From positions 60,826,001 to 60,890,000 of the forward strand of contig JAZBRS010000074.1 in assembly GCA_037176725.1 (NCBI GenBank): 64,000 nt of DNA, written 5' to 3'. Positions within the stretch are counted from its first letter, which is position 1. Each line of letters starts with the position of its first letter. This DNA is from Posidonia oceanica (taxonomy: Eukaryota > Streptophyta > Magnoliopsida > Alismatales > Posidoniaceae). Position numbers and translations under genes: made by a program. This document shows, piece after piece, positions 12,037-23,329 of this stretch. Below the pieces are notes generated by a model. It was not told where the DNA came from. It did no database searches and saw nothing but the letters and a program-made list of their open reading frames with translations.

Positions 12037-13339
12037 CACCCAGAATTCCCTTCCTCAGACGAGCCTTTTGATCATCCAGAAAGGGAGAGTGGCAGAGCTC
12101 ATCACTTAGCAATCGGCAAATTTGAGAGAGAAACCAGAGTTCCAGCAGCTTTCCTCCACCTGAGCGACCTCCTCTTTCTTCCTCTGTATTCTCCAATTCC
12201 CAGAGAGAAGAGTCCGAGAGAGAGAGCCTGAGGGTGTGCTTTGGCATCCCGGAGAGAGAGCCCAGTTCCAGGGCCTTCCCCCAGCAATCCTTTCCCCAAT
12301 TCTTTCCTCTGAATTCAGCAGAACCTCCTCTTTCTTCTCCAGCAAACCAGCCCCCTTCCAAGCCCCAATTGTTCTCCCAGTTGATCCCCCAAGTTCACCC
12401 AGAAACCTAGCAATACCTCCCCACCATTTCCCGACCGTTCCACTTCTGAAACCAACCTAAAACACCACCTATCCACCTGAAACTCAAACTCTGAAGCCAA
12501 AGCAACCCACTCCAGAATTCCCGTCACTCCAGTCCACTACTGCCTCCCAAAATCCACCCAAGCATTCACCAGACATCCACCTTTCCAGAGCACCAGACCT
12601 CCAGCCCTCTCCCTCAGCACAGGCCGAGAACAACACAACAAACACCTGCACCTCCTTCTGACCAGAAAACCCACCAGCTTGCAATCTCCACCCACAGCCT
12701 CCCAAAACCCAATTCGACCGCCCAGAACCCTTCACCAAGCCTCCAGCAATCTTCCAGAAGCCTCCGCTTCACCAGACGAGCAGCAAACAACTTCCCCCAC
12801 CTCCGGCTACCACCTGTGGACCCAAAGTTGCCGAATCGCCGCCTGAGCTTCGAAGCTCGCGTCCGGATGACTGGGAAGCACCAGAAGAACATTCTGAAGC
12901 AGCTCCAACCCTCGCAAGCAGCCGGCGACGCCCGCGGTGACCGGACGACCTCCACCGGCGACTGCTGAAGCCACCGACGTCGGGAGGACGACTCAGACGC
13001 GGAAACAGGTCACTCTCTGCTCCCTTAGCCTCCTTTCTCCTTCGTCATGCTTTTCCGGCCTTTAGATTGGTTTTTCCGGCCTCCCTGCTCCAACTGCAAC
13101 TCACCGGACAGTTCTTCTTCTCCGGCGCCGGCCTCCTACCCTCCGGACGCTCCGGCCAACAGAACGATCCCCTGCCGATCTCCAGAGCTCCGCACAGACG
13201 CCGACAACCTCCTCCGCCGATCAACACCCCCGTAGCCCTCCTGTGCCGGTGGTGGTGAGCGCCGGTGGCTCACTGCTACAGTGCCAGCCACCGCCGGCCA
13301 GGCACTGTGCTTTTCTTTTTCTGTTTATATAGTTTCTGT

Positions 13340-14350
13340 GCTAATATTGCATGTTTGCCTTAAGTTTTTTAATTTTTGCGTTTCAGTCCTCTGTCCATTT
13401 AATATGCTTAATTCTTAATTAAAAACCATGCCAAATTGCAGCTTTTATTCATGCTTTTCTGTATTTGCAGTCTAGTCCTTTTACTGTGCTGTGCTGTTGT
13501 AACTTTTTGCATTTTAGCCCTTCTGTTTTTTATTTTTGCATATAAGTCCTGCCCTAAATCAGTTCAATTAATTGCATGCATTTTACCATATGAAATTGCA
13601 TTCTGCATCCCTGCATGTTTCTAATTTTGCATACAGATCCATGCACTGTAGTAACTTAGGTTTTATTTTTTATTTTTGCATACTGCATTGCATATTTTGC
13701 CTCCTGTTTTTGCACATTTGCATTTAGGTCCATTTTAAATGGACAGTAACTGTTTTCCATGCATTTTTGCTTACTGCATTGCATTTTGGCCCCTGTTTTT
13801 TCCAGAAATTGCACATCAGTCCTTTTCAGTGTTTTCAGAGCATATTTACCATACAAAATTGCATATTTGACCCCTGCATGATTCAAAAATCACACATAGG
13901 TCCTTGCATCTTTTAAAAACCATGTAAATAGACTGTTTTGCCCCTAAAGTTGCATCTTAGCTCCTATGCTTACAAAATTGCATGTAAACCCTCCACCTGC
14001 ATCCCCAGACTCCCCAGAACCCTGTTTTCTAGAAAATTTGCATTTTAGACCCTAGTTTTTCCAAAATTGCATTCTGATCTCTTTTGTTTTCAAAACTTCT
14101 TCCAATGCATACCCTCTTTTCAAATTAGCTTTCTGAGCCCAGTCTTTTGCAAAATGACCCTCTGCCCTCTCCTATTTTCAAAACCCTCCTCTGTGGACCC
14201 CATCTTTTGTGAAAATTTGCATTTTAGCCCCTTTTCTTTTTCAAAAAATGCTTTTGAACTCCTGTCTTTTCCAAGTTTGTTCCTCTGTTTTCTCCTTGCT
14301 TGTGCATGCATTCTGCATTCATTTAGTCTTGCATTTTAGCATCCCTTTGC
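13340..14350 (+). repeat. Degenerate T-rich repeats in LTR1 (TTGCATTTTAG-like)
   Basis: Irregularly spaced copies of TTGCATTTTAG/GGTCC-like words recur every 25-50 bp, with alternating T-rich and CCC-rich pieces. No coding signal is visible. Confidence 0.65.
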
Positions 14351-15029
14351 ACACACTAAGCACTTTTAGCTCCCCTTCACTTGGGAGGACCTTTTACACA
14401 CCCCTAGGACCTCCTGAACACCTAGATCTGCTCTTCTCCCCTGTTCTGGCCTTCCTGCCTTGAAGCTGCGATATCTTCCGATCCGACCGTTGGATCTTCT
14501 CAAGCAAACTGCCCAGGTGACCGCAGCGAAGCGCTCTTCAGCATGGATCCAGCAGATCCCAGATCAGGCTCCCGGATTTCCATGTATGTCCTCCTGAACC
14601 CCTGCATTGCATTCATTTGCATGCCATTTGCATAGTTTTCCTCGTTTTCGATTTCTATCTCTTTAAGCATATAGAATAGGGCCTCCTCTTCTTGTCTATC
14701 AACTCAGATCTCCATTTTGCGTTTCTCTATGTGTTTTGTGTTGAGTTTTCCCTGGATTTACCACTTAATGTGACTTTCTTCCCCCTTTTCCACGATCCGA
14801 TCGCATCGCGAGCTTTGGGAAGCATGCGAGACACACCGTGGAACAGTTCAGTGGGAAATGGTCGCAAAAGAGGTGGTAATCCCCCCGTTTGCTCACTCTC
14901 CCCTTTGTAGGTCTTCACACCTACTCTGTGTGGCCCCGAACAGTGCCTGTTCTCACACATGCGCTGTTCTGCTTCTCCTTTTTCTGCTTCTAATCTTTTC
15001 TTTGCATTTAGCATTCGCACAGCTTTCTG

Positions 15030-15260
15030 AGGTTTTATCTCGCTGTTTTGGCACCGTCTTGCGTGCCCGTTCTCGTTTTGGCACCGTTTTGAGTGCCTGC
15101 TTTGTCTTTCGCGTCGTTTTGCGCTTGCCCTGTTTTTGGCACAGTTTTGTGTGCCCGTCATCGCCTTTCGCACCGATTTGCTTGCCACCTTGCTTTCTCG
15201 CCCGTTTTGCGTACCTGCTTTGTCTTTTTGCACCGTTTTGCGTGCTTTCTTGTTTTGCCT
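15030..15260 (+). repeat. About 31-bp degenerate repeats in LTR1 (GTTTTGCGTGCC-like)
   Basis: Around seven copies of a unit with CACCGTTTTGCGTGCC at its core lie in tandem. ORFs over this stretch arise from the repeat and differ between LTRs. Confidence 0.7.
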
Positions 15261-15367
15261 CGTTTTGCGTGCTTTATGCCGTTTTCTCTTGCATGTCGAT
15301 TGCATTGCATGGTTTTGCCGTTGTTTTGCTTTTTCGCTTGCATTTGCATATAGGGCTGTGATGCTTA

Positions 15368-15418
15368 CTGTCTGGAGTTCTCACGAGCCAGGTTTCGCCC
15401 GGTTCGGAACACAGACAG
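15368..15418 (+). other. Conserved hairpin near the 3' end of LTR1
   Basis: CTGTCTG (15368-15374) and GTTC pair with GAAC and CAGACAG (15412-15418), leaving a loop that contains a second short stem. The sequence is almost unchanged in LTR2 and LTR3, unlike the repeats just upstream. Confidence 0.5.
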
Positions 15419-15584
15419 CGTAGCTGAGCGCTTAGACAGCACGTTTGCTTCCTTTCTTTGCATCTCTCCACTTAGAGCACCCCTTGAGCATTCTTTTAGG
15501 CATTCATAGGCACATAGGCATTCAATCCTGCATTTCCCTACGTATGCGAGCGTAAGCCTAGAAAGACCGATTTTCGGGCGTGTC

Positions 15585-15606
15585 GGGGGTGCCTAACACC
15601 TTCCCC
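15585..15606 (+). other. Conserved GC-rich hairpin in U5 of LTR1
   Basis: GGGGGTG and CACC..CCCC form a stem around CCTAA inside a block conserved in all three LTRs. Similar GGTGCCTAACACCTTCCCC-type blocks occur near the 3' end of many Tat LTRs, as I recall. Function unknown. Confidence 0.55.
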
Positions 15607-15926
15607 GCGCGTAACAGGAGTCCTTGCCCTGTCTTTTGGCCCGCAATGACCGTACTGCCCTTATCCTAGGCTAGAGTCATCTCATTTGCATGTATTTGCA
15701 TTTGTTTCCTTTGCATTGCTTTGCTTTGCATTTCTTGCTTGGTTTTGCGTGTTAATTCACGCATTTCCCCGGTTTTCCTTGTCTCCCGTTAATAGACATG
15801 GTGGCGACTCTGATTTGTCTTATCTTTCTCTTTTCTCCTCGATTTCAAGTGTTTTCGAGTCGAGCCTCTTCCTCGGATCCAATCGCCGCTAAATAGTGAG
15901 CCTGATTCCGATCGGAATCGCTACAG

Positions 15927-15944
15927 TGGCGACTCTGCTGGGGA
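15927..15944 (+). other. Primer binding site, inner element (tRNA-Arg type)
   Basis: TGGCGACTCTGCTGGGGA starts one base after the LTR end. It matches the outer site except at two positions, and from memory fits the 3' end of plant tRNA-Arg(ACG) with one mismatch. Confidence 0.8.
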
Positions 15945-17255
15945 AAGGTAGACTCCGGCTTTCATTCTTGGCTTTTTGCTCGCCTGTTTTCGCAGTTTTG
16001 CCTGCCTTGTGTGCCTTCTTTGCCTGCTTTGCTCGTTTTTCTGTGCAAACTCCTAGAAAGTCGCTTTGTGGCTACTTTGCCTAGGTTTTGCACCCCTTTC
16101 GTCTCGGTTTGCACTCCTTTTCGCTTGGCTTTGCTTCTCTGCTTGTTTGTTTACTTATTGTCTTGCTTATGCTCTTACTTCCTTTACAGCTTACTTGTCT
16201 TTATTTTCCTTGCCTTACTCGTTTATTACTGCTTTAGTTATCGCACATTGCATGTCTACATACTTGTTTGGCAACAATACATGCTTTTTGAATGGTGAAA
16301 GCTTCTCTTACACTTTTGCTATGTCACTACGCACGCACATGCCTTGCATACATGCCTTTTGACATGATGAATGTTTTTCTTCACCATTATGCTCACAAAC
16401 ACCTGCACATGCCATGCACTTGCCTTTTGTTGTGTTGTATGATTGTCTGCCTGCCATTCTTGACTGATTTTCTTCCCTTTCGCACATGCCATGCCTAGGA
16501 TAGTAGAAACTTGTTTGCTCTCCCCATGGTTAACTAAAAACCGCAAGTAAAAAGAACTCCTAGGAGCAACTAGAGACTCTGAACAATCCTTCACTCCCTC
16601 TGGTTAATAAAATGTACAAGATAAAAGACTTTAAGCATTTGCATAAGCATCATATAGGGCATGCATTCTTCTCATCTGAGTCCACTTATTAGTCTGCGAA
16701 GGACGGTCCCGGCTTCTTGTTCCACCGCTTTGGGCGTGGCACGAGCTAGTCGGTCTGTCCCCCCCTCGTCCGGGGGTCGTGTCGGTGTTAGTAGAGGGTA
16801 CCACCCACGCTTTGGCGGGGTAGAGGCCACCAACGCACCACCGTGTCGTTTCCTGAGCTTTGGGCCGGGAGTTAGACAGGGAATCTACTTTTCTGACCTG
16901 AGTCAGTGACCCGTACACCCAGGGATACCCGGAGTAGACAACCTTGCTAGGAAACACTAGTTAGGTGAGGGGGGCATACTAGAAAGCATGCATATCATTC
17001 ATGCCATTTAACTAACTCATTTGCATTCATCTTTTAGTTTCAAACCCTAATTTCCTTCTGTTGTGTCAGTATGATCGGTATAGCGAGTTTCCCTTTGCCA
17101 GAGCTCGACTACCGACCCTCGTTGACGCCCCGTTTTGCAACTTCATTCGCGACCATTCCCTTTCTGAGCTATCCGCCTTTGTGACGATAGCTCCTCTTAG
17201 GAAGCACCGCTTGAATACCCGTCGCAGCCCTGTTCTCACGCGATCTAGGTCAGCA
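15945..17255 (+). other. Untranslated leader of the inner element
   Basis: It aligns with 51-1357 of the outer element and keeps the same layout, including the CACGA/C-run/G-run/TCGTG inverted repeat near 16739-16780. No gene is recognised in it. Confidence 0.7.
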
Positions 17256-19604
17256 ATGGCCCAGTACGTCAGTGAGCCTCTTTTCACTCCTGTCACAGAG
17301 GGTGTTTCCATTCTGGCCCCTCCGGTTGCTCCTTCTGTCCCCCTTGTTCCCCCTCCGACGCCAGGGTTTCCTCCCCTGACGTCTCTAGGTTCTCAGTACG
17401 TCCCGGGACAGTGGCAAGCATCTCTTCCTCCGGATCCGGTCGCCGAGTCCATCTTGACGACCGTTACTCGCGTTTCGGAGACGCCACTGCCCCCTCCATC
17501 CCTGGGATACGTCGCTTTCGACATCCCTTCCACCGTCGCTGCGACCTTTGCTGTAGAATCCTTCCCTCCTGGACAGCCTGTGTCCGTGCCACTTGTTTCT
17601 CAGCCTTCGCCGGCACTGCACTTCAGCGTCTCCACTGGCGAGACGCCCGAGGCGCAGTACCAGCACCTGATGGAGCTTGCCCAGAGACTGCAGGGCATGG
17701 CTCTATTGGTTCATCCTTCCTCTATTCTTGTCATTCCTCTGAGGCCAGTTCCCGCATTCCATGCATCAACCTCCACACCTCCGCCTCGACCATCGTCTCA
17801 ACTGCTCACGGTTCCGACGATGGGGGCCCGTTTGCCGCCTCCTGCTGCACAACACTTGGCACAGCATGCTCCACTTCCCTCTGGTGGTCAGTCTTTTGGA
17901 CCGGCTGGAACCCAGTACCTTACTGGCTCGTTGTCTGGCACCCCGCCTGTACAGCAACTGGTGCTCCGTCATCCTACCCCTATCACAGCACAGCATGGCA
18001 TCTGCTCTTCTCCTCTGCACCATGTCCAGCATCCTGCATACACTCCTGCATACACAGTTCCCCAGCACGGATACGCCGGCCATCCCGTTGCTCCACCAGG
18101 CGACGCTATGGTTGATCCGGAGGAGCACTTAGGTGCGATCCATTCAGCGTATGTGCTCGCTACCCCTGCTGATCCCTCTCCTACAGCAGCAATCCCAGAC
18201 CCCATCAATAATCGGATGGACGTCTTAGAGAAAGCACTACGACTAGTGCAGGGTACTGAGCACCAGACCTACCAATTCCGGGACCTCTGCTGCTTTCCAG
18301 AGGCGGTACTCCCTCCGAAGTTCAAGATCCCAGACTTCGCGAAGTATAATGGTAGGGGCTGCCCCGTAGCACACTTGAAGGCGTATTGCGGTGATCTTGC
18401 TCAGCTTCAGGCTGACGAGAGGTTGCTGATCCGCTTGTTCCAGAAGAGTTTGACCGGGCCGGCACTCAAGTGGTTTACATCGCTTGACATGTCAGCCATC
18501 AAGACTTGGAACGACCTCAGTCAGGCATTCCTGGAACAGTACTCCTTCAACCTCGATCTAGCCCCAAAGAGAGCAGACTTGATCGCAATCAAGCAGAATT
18601 CTGGCGAGCCGTTCGGGGAGTACGTCGGCCGCTGGCGTGCCCTTGCCTCTCAGGTTCGAGATAGACCCTCTGACGAGGAGTCTATCGAGATCGTTATCAA
18701 AGGGGCGCAGCCGTCTCTCGAAGCTCTGCTTAGCATCCAACCAGTCACTACTTTTGCGGCACTCATCAGAGTTGTTGCGCGCGTGGAGAGTACTTCGCGG
18801 AGTGGCAACTTCCCGGCTCTCTCTGCGTTCGCTAAGCAGGCAGTGATAAGCAGCAACAGTGCCAATAGCAGTGCCTCCAACAACAACAACAGCGGCAGCA
18901 GCAACAACCGCCCGAAGAGGAAGGATTCGCCGAAACCCACTGTTGCATTCGTCGACTCCCCTGCTGTGCCTGTTCGCTTGCCATCCCGGCCTGCCCTAGC
19001 TCAGATGGTGTACGCTCCTGCACCTAGGAATCCACACACACCACACATCACTACCACCGCTAGACCGGTCTATCCTGCCGCACCGGTTCAGCAAGGCTCA
19101 TACCAGAGGCAAAGAAGGCCACCCATTGAGAAGTGGAGATTCGCCCCATTGGTGGAACCGCTCACGGTCATCTTGCCAAAGGTTGCATCGCTCATGAAGT
19201 TCCCGGAGGTTCGTCCGCCGCCAAGTCCTCTGCCGCATTGGTTTAGGTCGGACCTCTTCTGCAATTTCCATCGAAGTGTCGGGCATTCGACGGACAATTG
19301 CTTCTCCCTGCGGAACGCTATTCAGGACTTGATCGAATCGGGAACGATTGTGATCGACACGCACGAGGCATCCACTCAAGCACACACTCATGCATCTGCA
19401 CACTCAGCTGTTCCCCCTCATTCTGGCATCGTCCGCCAACCTTTACCGGAGCACACTTATCCGGGAGGGGCGGGAACCTCAGGCATCCACTCTGTCTTTC
19501 CTTCTGGGCCTGCTACCTCTGTAGTAGACCCTTCTGATCTCATCTCTGACATCTCTGAGCCTTTCCCAGTCAGTCTCTATCTCGCGGCAGTTGCCGGCTC
19601 CTAG
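17256..19604 (+). pseudogene. gag: Gag of the inner element, ended by one nonsense codon
   Basis: The frame is open from before ATG 17256 to TAG 19602-19604, without the stop that breaks the outer copy at 1703. The conserved start begins MAQYVSEPL. The Retrotrans_gag core spans roughly 18306-18760 (PKFKIPDFAKYNG, then a CPVAHLKAYCGDLAQL stretch). The Asn/Ser run and the CX2HX5HX4C knuckle (near 19260-19300, CNFHRSVGHS) follow. The stop replaces a GAG codon of the outer copy, a transversion unlike most other stops here. The frame reopens at once, so this is a point mutation in a longer gag-protease ORF. Confidence 0.87.
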
Positions 19605-22432
19605 TCGGGAATTCACCTGATCCGACCGCGTGCCAGGCCAGAGCGCCCTCTCGCGCCTCCCACCGTGCTTCCCCAGGCTCAATCCCCTGTGCACCTCTTA
19701 GCTAGAGCCCAGCCTAGTTCCCCCATCCACCTCTTAGGGCGACCTCAGCTACACCTTCTAGGCAGACCTCAACCTGCCCCAGCCTTCCCACCCCAACAAC
19801 CATACCCTTCAGAGAGACCTCAGTACCCCATAGGTCCCCCTGTAACCTCTCCTGTGCTCGCAGCACATGCTCCAGTCGTCATTAATTTGACCCCGGACAC
19901 CCATCGCGTCCCTTACAGCTACGCCACAGAGATGTGCGCGGAAGTAACGCGATCGGGGAGGGTTTACAGGCCCCCAACACCAGCAATTAGGCCAACTCAC
20001 CCTAGACCTGTTATGCCCCCACCCTCTAGCCAACCCATAGTAGATCCAACTCCAGATCAGCCTATAGCTAGCCAGATCCCTGCCCAACCTGTAGTAACCC
20101 AGCTTCCTGCCATTACCCCCTTAGAGCCTGCCAGAACTACCCCTCCAGTTGCTAGAAAGAGCCAACCTAAGGCGGACTTGACCTCCCAGCTTAAGAAGGT
20201 CAAAGCCGACATTTCTATCTGGGACTTGATCCACACCTCTGCCGAACACCGCGAGGCTTTTCTTCGTGTGTTCCAGGCTGCCCGTGTGTCCCAGTCCATT
20301 GAGCCTTCAGCCTTGGAGAGCATGGTTGGGTTGATTGCGGAGCCCCAGGTCATCTCTTTTACAAGCGATGAGCTGCCTCCGGCGGGGATTAATCATAACC
20401 AGCCCCTATTCGTCACGGTGCAGTTCAAAAACTTTCGCATTCCCCTAACACTGGTTGATAATGGGTCAGGCCTTAACGTCTGCCCCTTGCGTACTGCAAC
20501 CAAGCTCGGATTCAAAGCCGAGGACATCACGCCAGCCGTGAAGGGAATGACAGCCTTTGACAACACTCACCATGACGCTCTAGGGGTTCTGATTATTCCT
20601 CTCGCTATTGGCCCGGTTGTCTTCGACGTAGAATTCTATGTCGTCGACTTGCAGCCGAACTTCAATCTTCTGCTTGGGCGCCCTTGGCTCCACAAGCATC
20701 AGGTCCTTCCTTCGACCCTCCATCGAATGATAAAGTACCGTCGCGGCGACGATGTCGTTGTCGTCATGGCGGAGAACTTTGAGAAGGAGCAGATCGAAGC
20801 AGTATCCCCCGTGTCTTTGCAATGTATCCCGTTTGACCCCGAGACTTCTGAAGCCCTATATCGTGTTAATCGGTGTGAGCCGGTTAACCTCATTCCTGAT
20901 CTTGAACGTGTCAACTCCTTGACCGTTCACAGCAACCCCTTTCGAATGGTCGAGAATGTATGTCACAGGTGGGGTTACATAAAGGGTACGCCGCTCGGGC
21001 GTCACGGCCAGGGGATCGCAGAGCCGATCGTAGCAGTGGAGCAAAGGAAATCTGAAGGCCTCGGCTACGAGCCCAAGACCAACGAAGATCACTGCTCTCA
21101 GCTCAACAATCCAGAAGCAGCCATTCCCAGAGACCTCACTAACTTTACCAGTGCAGGAACCCTGGGATCGACCGACGATCAAGACACGGTACCGACAGAG
21201 GATTGGGTGTGTGTTGAGGACTACTACTCGGATGAGGAGCAGTCTGGCACAACAGAGGCAGTCCCAACCGGCACAGCAGAAACAATGATTAGAGCAGAGG
21301 CCACACAGTCAATCTATTCAGCTCTTCCTCTGGCAGAAACAGCAGGCAGCTCAGCAGGCCCTGTGGCAGAACTGGCAAGTTCCCACTCTTTTGCAGCCAC
21401 ATCAGCTTCCCAAGTACAGACAGCAGCAGTGCAGGAGTCAGAGACACTCCTTCTGGCAGAACCAAGCATGCTACCAGCGGTCACAGAAACATCAGTGCCA
21501 CTGTCCCTATCTCGGGAGGGGCAGTTAATCAATACAGTCAATAGCGCGGCTCAGCCCGCTTCAGCATCCACATCTCCGGGAATGCAGCAGGCGCAGTCCG
21601 CTTCGCATCCTCCTGACAACCAGCAGCTGCTCTCATGGCAAGACCCCATGGCGTCAGAGGCTGCACTCTCTCGGTTACGGCCCAATACAAAAGGCCTACT
21701 GAGCACTACACTCTCCGGGCCCTTGAGCCCTTTGAAGAGCAACCCTGCTTACTCTCCAACAGTGACCCTGGCAGCATATCCATCTATGGCACCGCTGACT
21801 TGTCTATTTGGGCCTTCTACATCAGAGTTGCCACCATCGGACGCGCCCGTGAACCAGATCTTGCAGATTCCAAGGGCAGCAATCCGTCTTGCAGCCGGGC
21901 CAGTGCCGCAGGCCCCCGACGCCTACTACGTCGACTCCCCCTCGGACGAGGAAGAAGGAGTGGCGATAGAAGCCCCGGTCGATTCTTGGATGTCTGACTT
22001 AGAGCTACTCTATCAAGAACAGATCAAGTCGATAGCAGAAGACCTGGCAGAGCATCAAGCTACAGAAAGGAAAGGGAAAGCCGTGGTTACGGACCCTCCT
22101 CTGCAAGAAGACCATACCTCTATCATGGTCCTGGAAGAAGACTTAGCAGCGCCGGACTCCCCTAGACCAGATGAGCTCATTACTCTCCAATCGGAAGGCG
22201 GGTCTAGGTGGTTTGTGCAACACATGCCTCATTTGAGCAGCATAGCGAGCGGCAATGCCCTGATCAGCCGCCAGTCCGGCATACCCTCCACAAGCACATT
22301 AGAAGACCCGGAGGAGGAAGCATCAGCAGTGCAAGCAGCAGCAGTAACAGTGCAGAAAGCAGAATCAGTAACAGAGCTGTCAGCAGCCTCAGCAGCAGAA
22401 CAGTCAGCAGCATCAACAACAGAATCATCAAG
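19605..22432 (+). pseudogene. Gag C-terminus, protease and linker of the inner element
   Basis: This stretch is in frame with gag and free of stops up to the deletion junction. It contains the retropepsin motif LVDNGSGLN near 20453-20480 (intact, unlike the outer copy), the LLLGRPWLH motif near 20670-20700, the acidic EDWVCVEDYY patch and the Ser/Ala/Glu/Gln-rich linker. Near 22432 the sequence jumps from the CAG-rich linker straight into integrase in another frame, so the read-through ORF adds a meaningless tail to 22550. The protease itself looks potentially functional, but it lies downstream of the 19602 stop. Confidence 0.83.
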
Positions 22433-23329
22433 GCCCCTCCACATCAGCTGCACAACATGTCTTCGCCATGGCCTTTCTCCACCTGGGGGATCGATGTCAA
22501 TGGCGCCATCCACCCTGCTGCTTCAAATGGTCATCGTTACATTCTGGTAGCGATCGATTACTTTACCAAGTGGGTGGAAGCAGCTTCTTACAGAACAGTC
22601 ACCGCTGTGGCAACAGAAAAATTTATCAAGAACAATATCGTTGCCCGATATGGGGTCCCGCACTCAGTCATCTCTGATAATGGCACAAACTTCATTGCCA
22701 AAAGGATCGAGCAATACCTGCAGAGTCTCAAGATCAAGCATCATCGATCCTCGCCCTATCGGCCACAGATGAACGGAACTGTGGAGTCTGCAAACAAGAA
22801 CATTGTCAAGATTCTGAAGAAAATGGCAGAAACCCACAAGGATTGGCACGACAAGCTCCCGTACGCACTCTAGGCGTACAGGACATCAATCCGGACCTCT
22901 ACAGGAGCCACCCTGTACTCTCTGGTGTACGGAATGGAAGCGGTGTTACCTGTTGAAGTAGAGATCCCCTCTCTGTGGATCCTACGAGAAGCTGGGTTGG
23001 ATGAAGCAGAATGGGTCGAAGACCACTGCATCCAACTGAACTTAATTGATGAACGCAGACTGCAAGCTATGCACAACGCTCACTGCTATCAGAAGCGGAT
23101 GGCCAGAGCATTCTTGAAGAAGGTCCAGCCCAGAAACTTTCAGCCAGGGGACCTTGTCTTGCGCGCCATTCACTTGCCTGACGGTCGAGGGAAATTCCGA
23201 CCCAATTGGCGTGGCCCCTTTGTGGTCAAGCAGATCTTTTCGGGAGGCGCTGTAACTCTTGATAATATGGACCAGGTCGAGCAGTCTGAGCCTGCCAACC
23301 TCTGCTATCTCAAGAAATACTATCAGTAG
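22433..23329 (+). pseudogene. Integrase remnant of the inner element (core and C-terminus only)
   Basis: The remnant starts at IKAPPHQLHN, so the HHCC zinc finger is gone. The catalytic triad survives as GIDVNG, ISDNGT and TVESAN with DD35E spacing. TAG 22871-22873 interrupts it exactly where the outer copy also has TAG (9660-9662). The frame continues through GMEAVLPVEVEIPS to the normal end TAG at 23327-23329. The ORF enters from an out-of-frame linker, so no intact integrase could be made. Confidence 0.87.

Larger units (their letters stand above)
10119..15925 (+). repeat. LTR1: 5' LTR of the inner element (5.8 kb)
   Basis: It starts TGTTGACACC and ends GCTACA. In order: a C/T-rich start; an A-rich, AT-rich stretch (about 10830-11590) with AAACCCTA boxes; a C/T-rich stretch with a TATA box at 12031-12036; a GC-rich block (about 12800-13300); a T-rich zone of degenerate TTGCATTTTAG-like repeats (13340-14350); a further zone of GTTTTGCGTGCC-like repeats (15030-15260); and a highly conserved end (15361-15925) with two hairpins. 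If the TATA box is real, U3 is about 1.9 kb and R plus U5 about 3.9 kb. ORFs inside are not conserved and are not genes. Confidence 0.95.

Noticed and set aside
15093..15423. Cys/Phe-rich ORFs in U5 of the LTRs as secreted peptides
   Set aside because: They come from GTTTTGCGTGCC-type degenerate repeats, and frames differ among LTR1, LTR2 and LTR3.
17411..18115. 234-codon ORF within gag in another frame
   Set aside because: It is a shadow of the Pro/Ser-rich gag frame; the matching stretch in the outer element is not open.
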